Shown here: in pieces, positions 11,145 through 21,116 of the stretch | How positions within the stretch are numbered: the first letter of the stretch is position 1 | How the letters are laid out: each line of letters opens with the position of its first letter | Assembly: GCF_028583425.1 (NCBI RefSeq) | Contig: NC_072795.1 | Location: 67,780,001-67,844,000, forward strand | DNA: 64,000 nucleotides | Source of the DNA: Eublepharis macularius | Lineage: Eukaryota; Chordata; Lepidosauria; Squamata; Eublepharidae | Reading direction: 5' to 3' | The notes under the pieces: generated by a model | What the model was told of the DNA's origin: nothing | Database searches by the model: none | The model's input: the letters and a program-made list of their open reading frames with translations, nothing else | Program-made: the position numbers and the translations under genes

Positions 11145-12060
11145 TATACCTAGGCTTAGTTTTGGTAGGGGAATGGGACTAAGAAGTTACACCACAGAAA
11201 AGGTGGGTTTTATGGAGGGATTTTGAAGGAAGTGAGAGCAGCTGCGTGAGGCAATTATGGGTATAATGGATGGCAAGGGAGGAAAGGGGGGTTCTTTGAG
11301 GAAGCAGGGACCTTTGGATAACTGAGGGAGATGAAGGCCACAGGCAAGAATATATCAGGACATGAGGGTGCAAATAAAATGAAGTGACGCCATAGAGTGC
11401 TTTGAAAGTATGGATGAGGGATGTGCTTTACTGTTGGGGTATTTTAGAAGTCAATATTCATGATCCAGAATGATGATGAAGATGAATGAATTTGGTGGCT
11501 GAAGTGCCTTTACTGGTTTTCATTTTGGTTTGTTTGGAAATTGCTCTTTGTGACAAATAGCATTAATTATGAGTTGTTCAATGAAGTAATAATCGCAGCT
11601 ATATAGACAATGAAAACTCTATGCATATTTGTCTTGGCTTGGATTTCAGCAAATCTTACCAAGATTAAGATATGGCAAAACAATTTGTTTTTTAAAAGAT
11701 ACCTCAAGTATTTCTATAGTTTGGGATTCTTTAGTAACCTTATGATAGGAAGATACATGGGAAGAGTAATAGCACTGATTATAAAAAATGCTTGGGTTTT
11801 GTGGTTTTGTCATAAAATATGTAATTTCATTGTATTTAAAAAAATATTTCCTAGCCAGAATTGATGTGGGAGTGGGAGTGTAGAAAAAATGCAAGATATA
11901 GCAGATACAAGAAACTCCTAAATGTTTGCGAGCTGTTAATTACACAGACAACTCTTACTCCCTCTCACACTATTTCATTTCATGACTCTGAAAAAAAAAA
12001 TTGAATATACGGCAGAACTATTGCTTGCTGAAATGCGTTATAGATAGAGTTGACTAAATA
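11145..12060. other. Intergenic, no recognised feature
   Basis: AT-rich unique-looking sequence. Short ORFs on both strands show no codon conservation or known motif. A poly-A run lies at about 11991-12000. Confidence 0.6.
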
Positions 12061-12212
12061 GCCAGTGAGGGGGTGAGCTCCCCCTCACTGGCAGTTTTCA
12101 AGAAGAGGCTGGATGAATATTTGTCAGAGATGCTTTAGGCTGATCCTGCACTGGACAGGGGGTTGGACTAGATGGTCTGTATGGCCCCTTCCAACTCTAT
12201 GATTCTATGAAA
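12061..12212 (+). mobile_element. CR1 LINE 3' end with snap-back junction
   Basis: Very short CR1 3' end of the same family as 8502-8959, with the block 'caagaagaggctggatgaat', the 3' UTR and the terminal repeat 'attctatga'. The first 13 bp (12061-12073) are the exact reverse complement of 12080-12092, separated by 6 bp. The truncated 5' end therefore begins with a hairpin. Confidence 0.88.
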
Positions 12213-12605
12213 TAGCCCTCCCAACCCATTGCTATTATTCCTAAAAACTTTGTGTAAACACTCCTGCAAGGATATTTTTCACTAATTAATTTTGCTATCA
12301 AAAGACAATCTTCAGAGAAAGAATGAACGAGTTGATTCCTGTAAAAACCACCTTCGTTAAAAAGACATGAAATCTCACTGGAACTGTTCCAAACCCTGTT
12401 GAGTCTACTGGAGAGTTTCATCAGCAGGATTCTCTTTTCAACTATGCATTTGTGAAAAGGCCATTGTGAAATGCCAGGGCATTTGACTCAATTTCCGTTT
12501 GTGCTGGTGCTTGGCATTTCAACAAGAACTAAGAGGAGGCACTTTAAGGAAATCCACAGTGGATGCTTCCTGACACTGAAGTTCAAAGAGATACAAACAT
12601 GGCAC
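12213..12605. other. Intergenic, no recognised feature
   Basis: No coding, RNA or repeat signature was recognised between the CR1 end and the target duplication of the 5S-derived SINE. Confidence 0.55.
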
Positions 12606-12616
12606 TCAATTTCTTG

Positions 12617-12834
12617 CCCTGACCTGGATAAACTAGGCAAGCCCAGTCTCATTAGATCCTGGAAGCTAAGTACGATGGGCCTTGGTTAGTAATTGGATGG
12701 GAGACCTCCAAAGAAGACCAGGTTTGCAGAGGCAGGCAATGGCAAACCACCTCTGTTTGTCTCTTGCCTTGAAAACCCCAACAGGGGTCATCATAAGTCA
12801 GTTATGACATGACGGCACTTTCCACAACCACGAT
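12617..12834 (+). repeat. 5S rRNA-derived SINE with perfect target duplication
   Basis: Positions 12641-12707 resemble 5S rRNA, including the internal promoter blocks 'ggaagctaagta' and 'ttggatgggagacc'. The body has 'gcagaggcaggcaatggc' and 'ctcttgccttgaaaacccc'. The element is flanked by the identical 11-bp sequence tcaatttcttg at 12606-12616 and 12835-12845, which fixes its ends. A second copy is at 43972-44187 and a decayed relative at about 46466-46630. Confidence 0.92.
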
Positions 12835-12845
12835 TCAATTTCTTG

Positions 12846-13394
12846 AAGTGTGAGAGTGGATTCTGACATGCAGTTTCATTACTTGAGTATTGCACCGTTA
12901 AATGCTCCCTTGCATGTGTCTTTGGGGTTTCATCAGTGTAACACCACAAATAGAACTAGAGCATCCCCCTCAAATGCAGCGCTCAATTAACCATCCATCA
13001 AGTGCAGAGTTGTCTGGTGTAGAGAATCCCAGTGATGTACAAGCATGTGTGAATCAGCCCTTAGCATCTCCCCTATTTTTCCTTCCTTCTCTCCTTCCCA
13101 TCGACCTACCTACCTACCTACCTTTTCTGCTTCCCTGTCTTCAGCTTTCCTCCCTTCCCTCTCCATGGCAACCTCTACCTGGGCCCAGGTGCCCAGTGCT
13201 GGCTGCCAGTCCCAGTTGTGCAGTGGGGAACTGCAAAGACTTGTGGAGAGGTGAGACTAATTTCCCCCTGTATCTCCTTCCCCAGAATATTTCCTCTTTC
13301 CTCCTCCTGACAATCCCTATTTTCTCACCTTTCCCTGCTTCCTTCTCTCCTTCCTACCCACCCTTTATCTGCCCCCTCCCATCTTCGGCTATAT
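12846..13394. repeat. Pyrimidine-rich low-complexity sequence with (TACC)n
   Basis: From about 13070 the + strand is strongly C/T rich, with a (TACC)n run at about 13105-13125. Related sequence recurs at 13925-14110 (compare 'cccagtgctggctg' near 13190 with 'catggtgctggctg' near 14085). An open frame of about 216 codons here reflects the compositional bias and is not treated as a gene. Confidence 0.65.
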
Positions 13395-13617
13395 TTATTA
13401 TTTATTTACTTCATCTATTCCCCACCTTTCTGCATCACAGGGACCCAAAGCAGCTTATACCATCCTCCTGTCCTCCATGTTATGCACACAAGAACTCAGT
13501 AAGGTACGAATGTGTAATTGGCCCAGGGTCACCCAGTGAGCTTCCATGGTGAAGGATGATTTGAATCTGGGTCTTCAGACCCTAGTATGAAACTCTATCC
13601 ATTATGTAGAGGAGTTA
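13395..13617 (-). repeat. tRNA-derived SINE, minus strand
   Basis: On the + strand it reads as the reverse of the family: an A/T-rich tail ('tattatttatttacttc'), 'gggacccaaagcagctta', 'ggcccagggtcacccagtga', and the degraded tRNA-like head near 'ctctatccattatgta'. Related copies are at 29290-29526 and 43745-43970. Confidence 0.75.
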
Positions 13618-13790
13618 GCCGTGTTAGTCTGTGGTAGCAAAATCAAAAAGAGTCCAGTAGCACCTTTAAGACTAACCAATTTTATTGTAGCATAAGTTTT
13701 CGAGAATCAAGTTCTCTTCGCCAGATGCATGATACCAGTCTCTGTATCATGCATCTGACGAAGAGAACTTGATTTGTAGTACAGTTGCTG
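13618..13790. repeat. Palindromic interspersed repeat
   Basis: Contains 'ttagtctgtggtagca', 'gagtccagtagcaccttta' and a 31-bp inverted repeat (13705-13735 and 13744-13774, one mismatch, 8-bp spacer) centred on the motif 'gatgcatgatac'. Same broad family as the repeats near 2805, 35735 and 36620. The superfamily is uncertain. Confidence 0.75.
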
Positions 13791-14149
13791 GTCCCTCGGT
13801 GGGGGTGGGGGATACTCTATTCCAGCTGGTCTTCATCTGTAGATTTAAAAATCCACAAATGGGGCCAGGTTGAGAATTAGATATATTGACAAGCAGGGAC
13901 TGTAAGGATTTGCTGGGGGACATCTCATTTCCTCCGCTCCCATTAGTCCTCTTTCCCTTCCCAGGCCCTCATAGCTTCTCCCCCTTTTCCTGATCCCTTC
14001 TCTCTTCCTCACCCACCTTTGTTTGTCCCCCTGTCTTCACCTTTCCCCCTCCCTACCTGGAGCCTTTCCTGTATGGCCCAGTTGCATGGTGCTGGCTGAG
14101 ACAGGCCTAGTTGCACGGAGGCATCCCTAAGGGGAGTAACCCCAGTACC

Positions 14150-15250
14150 AATACTCCCCTTAGGGATGACTTTCTTTCTACTTGCAGGACCTCCTGTGTG
14201 GTTTATGTCATACAACATTCATGTTTAAAATTGTATGTTGGAAGCACTATGAGGTCTTTGAAGACATGTATACAAGAACATAGATCCAGGATAAAAAACA
14301 AAGTCCAAGATGCTCCCCTAGTTTCCCATTTTATTGAAAACGATTCAGGAAACTGTACCTTTAAGTTCTCAATAGTGGCTATTGTGAAGCCCTTTGAATG
14401 CATTGATCCTCAACGTAAGTTATTACAGACTGAAATGGAATAGATTTATAGAACTAGAGCATTGGCACCAAGGGGACTGAATAGTTTTATTGATTATTCC
14501 TGTTTTCTATAATTCTTGTCAAAAGCATGGTGGCTTTGAATAGTGGTCTATTTCTTTAATTAAATCATTCCTGTAATCAGACTGTCTCTTTAACGGAGTT
14601 GTCTCTTTAATTAAACTGTTTGAGAATAAAATAGAATGATGTAAGACATTCCATATGGCAAGTCACCGTCTGTATCCACACCATTTGGTTGAGAAACTGC
14701 AATTCTGCTTGTTGTAAGTAGGCTGCATGGAATTCTTTGGCAGTACAGTGCATACTTGGGATTCTTTATGAGCATATATAACTATGTATCTTGTCTTTTA
14801 GCAATTGTCTTGGTCACAATGAGCCTTTGAAAAAGCGTGTTACATGAAACGGGAACAAACTGCTGGCACATGCCCGTCAGGCTCCACTCCAATAATTGGG
14901 CTTCACCCCAATAATTGGATGAATATATCATCAGTACTATGAACTTTATTGACTTTAATACAACTAAATAAGAAGAAATTGCTGAAGGCACACCCAACAA
15001 TTGAAGTCAACTTCAGAAAACTGAAAGAAAAAGAAAAATGTGTATTACTGTTTATGAAAATGAATAATTGAATTTTCCTGTACCAATGGTGTATATGTAC
15101 ATAGCATTGATATAGTGACCCCCTCTTTATGTTATTGAGTATATTGTTGCTCATAATGAGCGATTGATTCAGACAATATTTATACAGTAATTGAGCACTT
15201 TCTGCACATAGACACTTTACAATATAAAAAATAAATAGGAATTTAGTAAT
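14150..15250 (+). mobile_element. Penelope-like element fragment (GIY-YIG endonuclease end)
   Basis: The translation near 14180-14440 contains CVVYVIQ, then KLYVGSTMRSLKTCIQEHRS, which matches the GIY-YIG endonuclease domain at the C-terminus of Penelope-like elements. It then continues through LLQTEMEWIYR-like sequence into ALAPRGLNSFIDY at about 14459-14499, interrupted by a TAG at 14440-14442. The first motif is VVY rather than GIY. The region to about 15250 looks like the element's 3' flank ('catgaaacgggaac' near 14845), but its right limit is not sharp. It is truncated and inactive. Confidence 0.75.
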
Positions 15251-16239
15251 ATTGGTTATATACTCTGTGTGCCCTCCGAGAGGCTGTGCCCTTGTTTCTG
15301 CTTGACTTTGGTCAGGGGGGTTCTCTTTTTTCTTCTGTATCAGCCACCCAGCGGTTTGCAGTTTGGTGCCAACAACGATCCCAAGGTCGCGAATTGCAAC
15401 GAACATTTTTCCGTTGCCGAACCAGTTTGCGGTTCGTTGGGCGCGGAACGGCCCCCGGGGCACTTAGAGAGCCCATATTCCCGGGGAGTCTTTTGCAGGC
15501 TCTCTCCTACAGCCATCACCCAAGTTTGGACAAGATTGCAAAAGGGATCTTGGAGTTATACCCTCTCCAATCTAAGGCCCCCAGGAAACTCCCACTTGAC
15601 ACAATTAGAGCCACCAGTTGATGTTGGCCCAGTGTGCAGAAGGTGGGTGGTGACGGCAGCCGCCAGGCCTGGCGGCCATGGGGAGGCAGTAACAAGCCAC
15701 CTCCCCTTTAGTGGGCGGGGGGTCTGGCTGCTTGCCGGCGGCACCCCCCATGTGCCCGCCCGCCAGGCCAAAGAGGAGCATGCTGGCATTCCCGGCGTGG
15801 GTGGGAGAGGATATGTCATTCAGATGGGGATCTGATCCCCCAGCAAGCAAGGGTCCTCACCCGAGGGTCCCACTGAGGAACAGTATGGCAGCAGAAAGGA
15901 CGGGAGGGAGAGGAGATGTCGTTTGGAGGGGTCGGAGTGCTCCAGAGAGGGACAGGTCGAAAGAGGGTCTGTGAAGTTGGAAGATCCCAACAGCCATGAG
16001 GCCTCCTCCGAGGATCCCACTGAGGAACACTGCGGCAGCTGCCAGCATCAACTACCTTCTTGCCTTTGCAGAAAGGATGGAATAGGACAGGACCGGAGAG
16101 AGGTTGCTGGGAGGGGACTGAGTGTTTCGGAGAGGGTGAGGTGAGAAGAGGGACCATGTACTTGTGTGGGAGAGGAGGGCCAAGCCCGAGGCTTCCTGGC
16201 CACATTGCACAGCAGGACCGGGACGGAGGGACCCCACAC

Positions 16240-17200
16240 CCACCCTGAAGGAGTGCGCAGACTGCTGTGGCAGAGGCTTGTCCGCTCCCCCTGTGTCACA
16301 GTGGAGGCTGTCGCCAGCATCACTCACCTTCCTGCCTTCACGGAAAAAACGTAACTGGTCGTGGTGGCATTACCCATTCCCCCCTGCTCAGAAGGGGCAG
16401 CAGGTGCCCATGGAAAGGGGGGGTACTGTGCACACTAACACCAGCAACAGCAGCAGAGCTGCTCCTCATGGCAGAAAGCACCATCAGCTCGCAGCACCAC
16501 ACCTTCCTGCGTTCGCGGAAAGGACATGACTGGTCGTAGCGGCATTACCCATTCACCTCTGCCCAGAGGGGACAGCCGCTGCTGTTGGCAGGGGCCACTG
16601 TGATGTACAATCTTATGTGCAACAGTAGTTGATCTGTCCCTTGTGGCCCAAAGCCGAAGCATCATATAGCACCTACTGTCTGGCCTTCACGGAAAGGGTG
16701 TGAGGGCGAGGGACCCATTCCCCCCTGCTCAGAGGGGGCAGCAGGTGCCCATGGAAAGAGGGGTACCGTGCGGCGCCATACTAACACCAGCAACAGCTCC
16801 TGAGCTGCCCCTTGTGCCCAAAAGCAGCAGCAGACCTCAACCACCTTCCTGCCTTCACGGAAAGGACACGTGACTGGTCGTGGGTCCCATTCCCCCCATG
16901 CAAAGAGAGGACAGCAGGTGCACATGGACAGGGGTGCACCGTGCAACTCAAACCTGTCAAGCTCAGCAAAAGCTTCTGAGCTGCCCCTTGGGATCCAAAG
17001 CGGCGGCAGCAGACAGCACCCAACTTCCTGCCTTCGTGGAAAGGGTGGGAGGGACCCATTCCATACAGTGCTACTCTCACATCGGCAACAGCAGCAGATC
17101 TGTTCCTCGTGCCCAAAAGCGGCATCAGCTGGCAGCACCACACCTTCCTGCCTTCGTGGAAAGGATGGGATGGGAAAGACAGGAGAGGTTGGGAGGCATC
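16240..17200. repeat. Tandem array, about 175-bp period, 3' of transposase
   Basis: The block 'cctgccttcacggaaa' and close variants starts at about 16331, 16506, 16679, 16848, 17027 and 17147, giving spacings of about 175, 173, 169, 179 and 120 bp. Each unit also has a 'cccattc..cctgctcag' block and a 'cagcaggtgcccatgga' block, with considerable divergence between copies. Overlapping ORFs on both strands are by-products of the repeat and its high GC content. Confidence 0.8.
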
Positions 17201-17355
17201 TGAGCAGATCCAGAGAGGGAGAGGTGTGAAGAGGGGATGGGAACCTGTCTGGGAGAGGAGGGCAAAGGGTCACCAGCCATGGAAGCAGCCCCAAGAACTG
17301 AGGGAGGATTGAGCCTGCTGTGGACAAGCTGGGCCAGCTAAAACCCCAGGGTGGC

Positions 17356-19674
17356 TCAGAGCCCGGGTAGGTCCAGGTCCACGGGAGGGTGCCCCAGTAG
17401 GTTGAGGTTCACCTTGATGAACGTCAACAGGTCCACCAGGTCCGGGTGCAGATGTGCGCAGCGGGGATGGAGGAGGTCTCCCAGGTGGGAGAACACCCGC
17501 TCGCTCTGCACGCTGGTGGGAGGGCAGGACAGGATGTTGGTGGCGATGATGGACAGGTCCAGCCATCGGTCAGATTTCCTCACCCAATACTGCAACGGGT
17601 TGGCATGGGGGGGCTCGGGGGGCTCAGAAAGGTACTCGCGCACCATGGCCCCTGCCGAGTCCTCCACTGAGAGGGATGCGCCCACCGTGCAGCGGCCAAC
17701 CACGCAGCCCACCGACGAGGCCCAGAGATTGAATTTGGCCATTGGGGTGGCTCTTCCCTGGCATGGCTCTCTTCCCACCTCCTCCCCCTCCCCCTCCCCC
17801 ACCGCCTGCCCCTCGCTGCTGCTCGGTTCCTTCTCTCCTGCCCTCTGTCTCTGGAGATGGAGTACTGCTCTGTGGAGCTCCTTTTTCCAGTGCTGCATCT
17901 GACCCGCCTCTGTGGCGATGCTGCCCTTGATGCGGGGGTCACAGAGGGAGGCCAGTTGGTACGGCGTACAGGATGCAGGCATTCAGCAACACAGGCCTGG
18001 ATCCTCCGGACAACGTCCCGGACCCTGGGGAGCAGCTCTTGCCCTTACTGGAGCTCCTGGGCCAGAAACTGGTTGAGGCCGTGGATCAGAGGGAGGACCT
18101 GACTCAGGCTGGCCTGGTAGGAACACAAGAGCTCTGTGGCATCCTTGAAGGGTTTCAGGATCCGGGACATCTGGGCAAGGACTCTCCAGTCCATGGAGCT
18201 GAGGCTAAAACTCCTCTCCCCTCCTCAGCACATCCAAAGAGGACAGGATATCTTCCAACGCGCCCTTCTGCTCCACCAGACGACATATCATGTCATAGGT
18301 GGAGTTCCAGCGGGTGGGCAGGTCCTGGAATAGTTGGAGCTCGGGGTCCCCTGCCTCCTCCTGCCTCTGGAACAGCTCGTGGGAAGAGTTTATGCTGCGG
18401 GAGAAGTGGGAAGCAATGTAACGGTAGCTGTCCAGCAGATTGCATGTCCGCAAGGTTCCCTTATCCCAGCTGTCCCTCGGCTTGCTCCCCAGCCCGAGCA
18501 CATCCCACATCACGAGGTGCAGCTTGTGCGCCATGCACACCAGACCTGGGAGGGATGCCTCTTTCAGGGCTGCCAACATGTTGGCTCCTGCGTCCGTCAC
18601 CATGAAGCCACGGACAAACCCTTCCACCTCAGACGTCCACTCCCTCAGAGCCGCCTTGACGGTGGCACCGATGTTCTTCCTGGTGTGGACCTCGTCCATC
18701 CCCCAGGCCTGAAAAAGAACCACCCTGTAGCCCGGGGTCAAGCTGGGCACCTTTTTATGGCTGCCAGATCTTGGCCTGGGGAGGCGGAGGTCCTCTGGTT
18801 GCCACCAGTGGGCAGTGATGGCAAGGTACCCATGATGGCAGCCACTCCACAGGTTGGCCATGAAGTGCACTGTTCTGCCTTGGGCGGCCGACAGGTCTCT
18901 GCGCACAATGTCTCGCACTGCCTCATACAGGGCAGGTATGACCCAACGCCCAACGGTGCGCCATGACAGCATGGAGAACCATGGGCCAAAGTGCTGGAGC
19001 AGCAGTTGGAAGCCCACACCCTCCACGACCGATAGGGGGAAGTCTTGCAGGGTAATCGTCTGTGCCACCACATGAACGCCTGCCTCCTGAGCCCTTGACC
19101 TCACCCTTTTCAGCGGAGCCACCCCCGACCCTGATGGAACAACTTCCCCCAGGGAGGCCTGCCTGACCCTTCCGTGGCCACCAGCCACACCCTTGAGGCA
19201 AGGCTTCTTGCTTGGGGTGCATTCCGAAGACCCTCCCATCGATCCCGGATCAGACGAGCTGGTGACCCTCGGTCTCCCCCCTACGGATTTTACGCTGGCC
19301 GAGGACGGAGACCACAGGGTCGAGTGGTGCCTCTTCAGGTGCCGAGGCAGGGCCATCAATGACAGGGGCTTTGGGTCATTGCACCTGTGCACCAGGCCCT
19401 CACACACACAGCACTGCACCATGCGGGGGTCAGTAGGAAGGGACTGAAAGTGCCTCCAAACATTGAGGATGAAACGTGGCCCACTAACGATTCCAGGGGA
19501 GGGAGAATGAAGGGTTGCTGCTGGATGTGCCATGGAGCTGGCAATGGAAGACGGAGTGATGGGTGGACTGCAGGCAGGGACAGCACCACTGGTAGTTTGG
19601 GATGGGGATGGGCTGGATGTTTCCTCGAACCCCAACCATTCCTCCAAGGATCCCTCAGCCTCCTCCTCCCCCAA
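17356..19674 (-). pseudogene. hAT-superfamily (BED-finger) transposase pseudogene
   Basis: Reading on the minus strand from 19674, the first 489 codons are open. Residues about 69-117 form a BED-type zinc finger (W..HF, then C-x2-C in QCCVC, and HLKRHH). Next comes the hAT core: FMANLWSGCHHGYLAITAHW around residue 274, VTDAGANMLAALK with Asp361, AHKLHLVMWDVL, and DLPTRWNSTYDMI. The frame ends at a TAG (18205-18207), and the protein continues one base over (SMDWRVLAQMSRILKPFKDA) to a TAA at 18045-18047. It then returns to the first frame by about 17980 and finishes with the dimerisation region (PTSVQSERVFSHLGDLL). It thus has two compensating frameshifts and one stop. The usual Asp of the D-x-W motif is Asn274. 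An acidic segment upstream (about 19690-19860), in another frame, may be a further N-terminal part. Confidence 0.88.
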
Positions 19675-19914
19675 ATTTTCAGGAGTTCCTCTTCCGCTGC
19701 CGGCAAGAGCTCTTCAGCCTCCTCCACAGCTGCAACTGGTGATTTTGGGGGAGCGGGAGTCTCTGCTGATCCAGAGTCCTGCACAGCACTGCTTCCCGTG
19801 CTGCAACCGGGACAATCTCTGCACTTCCCCCCACAACCACTCTTGTCCCCCACCCGAAGCCTCATCATGCCAGCAAACAACAATTGAGAAGAAGAACAGA
19901 GATGACACTGTGAA

Positions 19915-20520
19915 CCATCAGCTGAGGTGCCCACCAAGCTTGGCCCCAGGGCCTGGCAGCAGCCCTGGCACCAGACGGAGGGAAGGACTAGAGCCCTAGC
20001 CCACCACTCCCACAGACCTGAACAGATCAGGCACTAATGTGAGCCCTCGGCCAAGGTACCCACTGAGCTTGGCCCCAGGGCCTGGCAGCAGCCCTGGCAC
20101 CAGAGGGGAGGAGGGACTAGAGCTCTAGCCCACCACTCCCACAGACCCGACCCAATCAGGCTCTGATCAATAATCAATGTGAGCCCTCAGCCGAGGTGCC
20201 CACTGAGCTTGGCCCCAGGGCCTGGCAGCAGCCCTGGCACCAGAGGGAGGGAGGGACTAGAGCCCTAGCCCACCACTCCCACAGACCTGACCCGATCAGG
20301 CACTAATGTGAGCCCTCGGCCAAGGTACCCACTGAGCTTGGCCCCAGGGCCTGGCAGCAGCCCTGGCACCAGAGGGGAGGAGGGACTAGAGCCCTAGCCC
20401 ACTACTCCCACAGACCTGACCCAATCAGGCTCTGATCAATAATCAATGTGAGCCCTCAGCCGAGGTGCCCACTGAGCTTGGCCCCAGAGCCAGGCAGCAG
20501 CCCTGGAACCAGAGGAGATA
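19915..20520. repeat. Higher-order tandem array, alternating 129/140-bp units
   Basis: The block 'tggccccagggcctggcagc' (last copy slightly changed) starts at 19941, 20070, 20210, 20339 and 20479, so spacings alternate 129, 140, 129, 140. The longer unit carries an extra 'tgatcaataa' segment. A two-unit repeat of 269 bp is therefore itself repeated. It lies immediately upstream of the transposase reading frame on the minus strand, where the promoter or subterminal region of the hAT element would be. Confidence 0.93.
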
Positions 20521-21116
20521 GATCCCTATCCCCCAAATCCAAGCTGAATTATACTCTCAGTCTCTCTCCCCAAAGGCTAGCAAGTGGCAAGCAAGAGCTC
20601 TGTCCCATTCCACTGCTCCCTGAAAGTGAAACCCAGCCTGGGAGGCCACGGCTATTTATAAGCACAGGTCCCATTGAGCAACGCAGGAGGTCTGTGTTTG
20701 GCCATCAGAGCTGCCTATCAGGGTTTGCAGGGATGAGATTGGAGTGCCCATGGCTACAGGACATCCCCTTCCCCCTCCCTCCCCTGGGTGTCTTCTCCCA
20801 ACTTGTAACTGCTTTGCAGCTCTGTGGTTGGAAGGAAGACCTGCCGATCAAGGTAAGCTGGGCTTCGATTCGGGTTTCCAGGGCGACAGAAGGAGCGCAG
20901 ACAGAGTTCAGGCATTCCCCCGGCTCCGTTGCCAGGGGAATTGATTGCTGGCGCCTGAGTGTCTGGCTTCCCGAACCGCGGCCGAATGCACCAAACCAGG
21001 CCTCTTCCGAACGCTGGTTCATTGGCCGTGGACGATCATGAACCACTGGATCGCGATCGCGTGATCACCATTTTCGTGGGCTTTTGAAGTTCGTAATGCA
21101 GTTCATGCCCATCTCT

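Larger units (their letters stand above)
15350..21116 (-). mobile_element. Large decayed hAT DNA transposon
   Basis: GC-rich block distinct from its AT-rich surroundings, with a central minus-strand hAT transposase pseudogene (17356-19674). A tandem array lies on each side: about 16240-17200 (period about 175 bp) and 19915-20520 (alternating 129/140 bp). The right end is probably near 21116, where the sequence ends '..tgcccatctcta'; this reads inward as tagagatgggca, a terminus style I associate with reptile hAT families. The left end resembles a degraded subterminal region near 15380-15450 ('cgaacatttttccgttgc') but no matching terminal repeat or 8-bp duplication was found. The left boundary is approximate. 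Confidence 0.7.

Noticed and set aside
12641..12707. Possible 5S rRNA gene
   Set aside because: Only part of 5S is present, diverged, and embedded in a SINE bounded by a target duplication.
12902..13552. 216-codon open frame on the + strand
   Set aside because: It consists of Pro/Ser/Leu-rich translation of a C/T-rich low-complexity stretch and runs into a SINE. No motif was seen.
15269..15835. 188-codon open frame on the + strand
   Set aside because: It crosses the probable junction of a Penelope-like flank and the hAT element, and has no recognisable domain. Open frames occur on both strands here because of GC content.
16662..17327. 221-codon minus-strand open frame
   Set aside because: It is a translation of the 175-bp tandem units; the same motif recurs in different frames. 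Not a protein gene.
19914..20520. CRISPR-like regular spacing
   Set aside because: Units are 129/140 bp, contiguous and similar throughout with no unique spacers, and lie in a eukaryotic transposon. This is a minisatellite.
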